A program made the translations under genes and the position numbers. A stretch of 64,000 nt of DNA from Oxalobacteraceae bacterium OTU3CAMAD1 (GTDB taxonomy: Bacteria > Pseudomonadota > Gammaproteobacteria > Burkholderiales > Burkholderiaceae_D): the NCBI GenBank assembly GCA_024123915.1, contig CP099650.1, forward strand, positions 1,364,001 to 1,428,000, given 5' to 3'. The notes beneath the pieces are model-generated. The model was not told the origin of the DNA. It searched no databases and saw only the letters and a list, made by a program, of their open reading frames with translations. Within the stretch, counting starts at the first letter, position 1. Every line of letters starts with the position of its first letter. Below are positions 62,477-64,000 of this stretch, piece by piece.

Positions 62477-62490
62477 TGTTATCGATATCA
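62477..62490. promoter_or_regulatory. LacI-type operator 2
   Basis: TGTTATCGATATCA differs from operator 1 at one position. It lies 63 bases before the receptor ATG, where it would block transcription directly. Paired sites about 218 bases apart fit repressor looping. Confidence 0.6.
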
Positions 62491-62552
62491 TTTCGGCAGA
62501 GTTTCGAAAAACGGGCACCAAGCCCGTACAAAACAATAATGGAGATCAGTCA

Positions 62553-64000
62553 ATGAACAAGCAAGTCACTGTCGCGTTACAGGTGTCGGCGCTCGCGCTC
62601 GCCGTAGGGCAGGGGTTACTGGTGGCGCCGTGCGCGCTGGCCCAGGAGCCCGAAGTTGTCGTCGTCACCGGTATGCGCGCCAGCGCCCGTTCCTCCCTCG
62701 CCCTCAAGCGCGATGCGATGGAGATCGTCGATTCCATCACCGCCGAGGATATCGGCAAGCTGCCCGATCCCAACGTCGTCGATACCCTGACCCGGGTCCC
62801 CGGCGTGCAGGGCTACCGCTACGGCGGCGAGGGCGCTTCGCCGGTCGGCACCGGCTCGGGCCTGGTGATCCGGGGCTTGTCGGGACAGACCGCGTCGCAG
62901 GTCAACGGCCGCGCCTACTTTACTGCCGGCAGCCGCGAATACAATCTGGAAGGCGCGATTCCGGCCATGATCGCCGGCGTCGACGTGTTCAAGAATCCAA
63001 GCGCCGAGCATATCGAGGGCGGTATCGGCGGGCTGGTCAATGTGCGTACCCGCAACCCGAGCGACTTCAAGGGCCTGACGGTGTCGATGGGCATCGCCGG
63101 CAAGTACAACGACCTGGCCAAGGAAACCGAGCCGGAAGTGTTCGGCCTGGTGGCCAACCGCTGGAACCTGTCGGGCGGCGCCAAGATCGGCCTGATGGCG
63201 GCCGGCGTCTATCAAAAGAGCACCGGCCGCTCCGATAACAACCCGGCCAACGGCGGCGCCAACCTCAAGCGCGCGATCCGCGCCGACAGCCAGGAATACG
63301 CCAACCTGGCCGCTGCCAACACCACCAACAACCGCGGCCAGGCCAATCCCGCCTACGTGGGCCGCACGGATGTGCACCTGCTGACCGGCGTGCCCACTTT
63401 GGCGCCTTCGGCCACCGTCGGCGCCAACACGCCCGATCTGCGCGGGCTGACGGCCGAACAGGCGAGCAATGTGATGACCGCGCCCACGCTGACCAACAAC
63501 GTGTTCCAGGAAACCATCATGCGCGAGCGCAAGGGACTGAACCTGGCGGCCGACTACCGCGCCGACAACACCTTGCGCGTGTTCACCGAATTCAATTACA
63601 CCTTCTACGAATACCACCAGCACTACCGTGGCCTGAATTCGGTCGACGGCGCCAATGTGCAGAACCTGCAGACCACGCCGTTCGCCTTCACCGAGGGGCT
63701 GGCCAACCGCAACAGCAACGGCGGTAGCGACGATGTGTTGGTGGGCCAGCGCGTGCGCGGCGGCACCTTCCTCAATTCCGGCGTCAACACCATCGGCGGC
63801 GACGAGCGCCGGCCGTACACGACGTGGATCGCCGCCGGCGGCGTGGACTGGAATCCGACCGAGAACCTGGCGCTGAAATGGGACGTGAACTACGTCAAGG
63901 CCACGCAGAAGCAGGACAACCGCTCCGTCAATCTCGATTCGGCGCCGGGCCTGGGCTGGTCCACCAGCCGCGTCGCCGACGGCTCGCCGCACCAGTTGAA
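62553..64000 (+). CDS. TonB-dependent receptor, N-terminal part (continues past the window)
   Basis: GGAGA lies 8 bases before ATG 62553 and the frame is open to the window end (482 codons seen). A signal peptide (cleavage near ALAQ) is followed by EVVVVTGMRASARSSLALKRDAMEIVDSI and the plug domain (EDIGKLPDPNVVDTLTRVPGV, VFKNPSAEHIEGGIGGLVNVRT). This pattern belongs to the Xanthomonas/Caulobacter TonB receptor subfamily linked to sugar uptake. Two LacI-type boxes upstream suggest induction by a carbohydrate. The barrel C-terminus is outside the window. Confidence 0.92.
   Translation, partial: MNKQVTVALQVSALALAVGQGLLVAPCALAQEPEVVVVTGMRASARSSLALKRDAMEIVDSITAEDIGKLPDPNVVDTLTRVPGVQGYRYGGEGASPVGTGSGLVIRGLSGQTASQVNGRAYFTAGSREYNLEGAIPAMIAGVDVFKNPSAEHIEGGIGGLVNVRTRNPSDFKGLTVSMGIAGKYNDLAKETEPEVFGLVANRWNLSGGAKIGLMAAGVYQKSTGRSDNNPANGGANLKRAIRADSQEYANLAAANTTNNRGQANPAYVGRTDVHLLTGVPTLAPSATVGANTPDLRGLTAEQASNVMTAPTLTNNVFQETIMRERKGLNLAADYRADNTLRVFTEFNYTFYEYHQHYRGLNSVDGANVQNLQTTPFAFTEGLANRNSNGGSDDVLVGQRVRGGTFLNSGVNTIGGDERRPYTTWIAAGGVDWNPTENLALKWDVNYVKATQKQDNRSVNLDSAPGLGWSTSRVADGSPHQL

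Noticed and set aside
62616..63992. 458-codon minus-strand frame at the right end
   Set aside because: Shadow of the TonB receptor, whose plus-strand frame has a signal peptide, plug motifs and a ribosome site.

Overview
The window looks like a chromosome segment of a Gram-negative betaproteobacterium, probably Oxalobacteraceae (Massilia, Duganella or Janthinobacterium relatives). This rests on the high-GC backbone, the 3' end of a 5S rRNA gene at the left edge, TonB-dependent receptors with plant-polymer enzymes, a propeller-type sensor kinase, a DUF1840 gene and dispersed GTAGGGCGGATTA palindromes. The genus call is inference; no search was run.

Left backbone (1-27456): end of an rrn operon and its terminator; a secreted proline-iminopeptidase-like hydrolase; a large periplasmic-propeller sensor histidine kinase; a DUF1840 gene; a two-gene lipoprotein operon with an M1 aminopeptidase; a chemoreceptor. 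A pectin-use locus on the minus strand (10165-21386) encodes three GH28 polygalacturonase-family enzymes, a CE8 pectin methylesterase, a GH43 enzyme and a TonB-dependent receptor. Divergent from it is a CBM9/DUF5916-type outer-membrane protein. A phospholipase-D-fold protein and a lone curlin-repeat protein follow.

Genomic island (about 27457-60015, 32.6 kb): it splits yifB/comM exactly between a TGT and a CCG codon. The 351-codon 5' part (61068-60016) and the 152-codon 3' part (27456-26998) rejoin in frame into a normal-length 503-residue protein. Island genes have lower GC and mostly no familiar family. From left to right they are: an octanucleotide tandem repeat; a four-gene envelope cluster (two lipoproteins, a small soluble protein, a coiled-coil membrane protein); an IS5 remnant; a secreted protein paired with a HEMGH zincin; decayed and intact copies of a large serine recombinase; an Mrr-like nuclease; an XRE-controlled locus with a perfect operator palindrome; a dnaE2 remnant; a large polyproline/helical-repeat protein with a small partner; IS3 and IS21 remnants; a second XRE regulator; an operon of three tyrosine-recombinase-like proteins plus a coiled-coil protein (the likely mobility module); and a three-gene minus-strand operon. 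That operon matches the Detocs anti-phage two-component system: helical-repeat sensor kinase, stand-alone receiver, and receiver fused to a nucleoside-phosphorylase-fold effector.

Right backbone (60016-64000): the 5' part of yifB, a long inverted repeat, an uncharacterised protein, and the first 1.45 kb of a second TonB-dependent receptor whose upstream region carries two LacI-type TGTTATCGATAACA-like boxes.

The island combines one recognisable defence system with several unrecognised gene sets. The best candidates for something undescribed are the envelope cluster at 28665-32499, the secreted-protein/zincin pair at 33965-35373, and the repeat-protein locus at 43716-46560.
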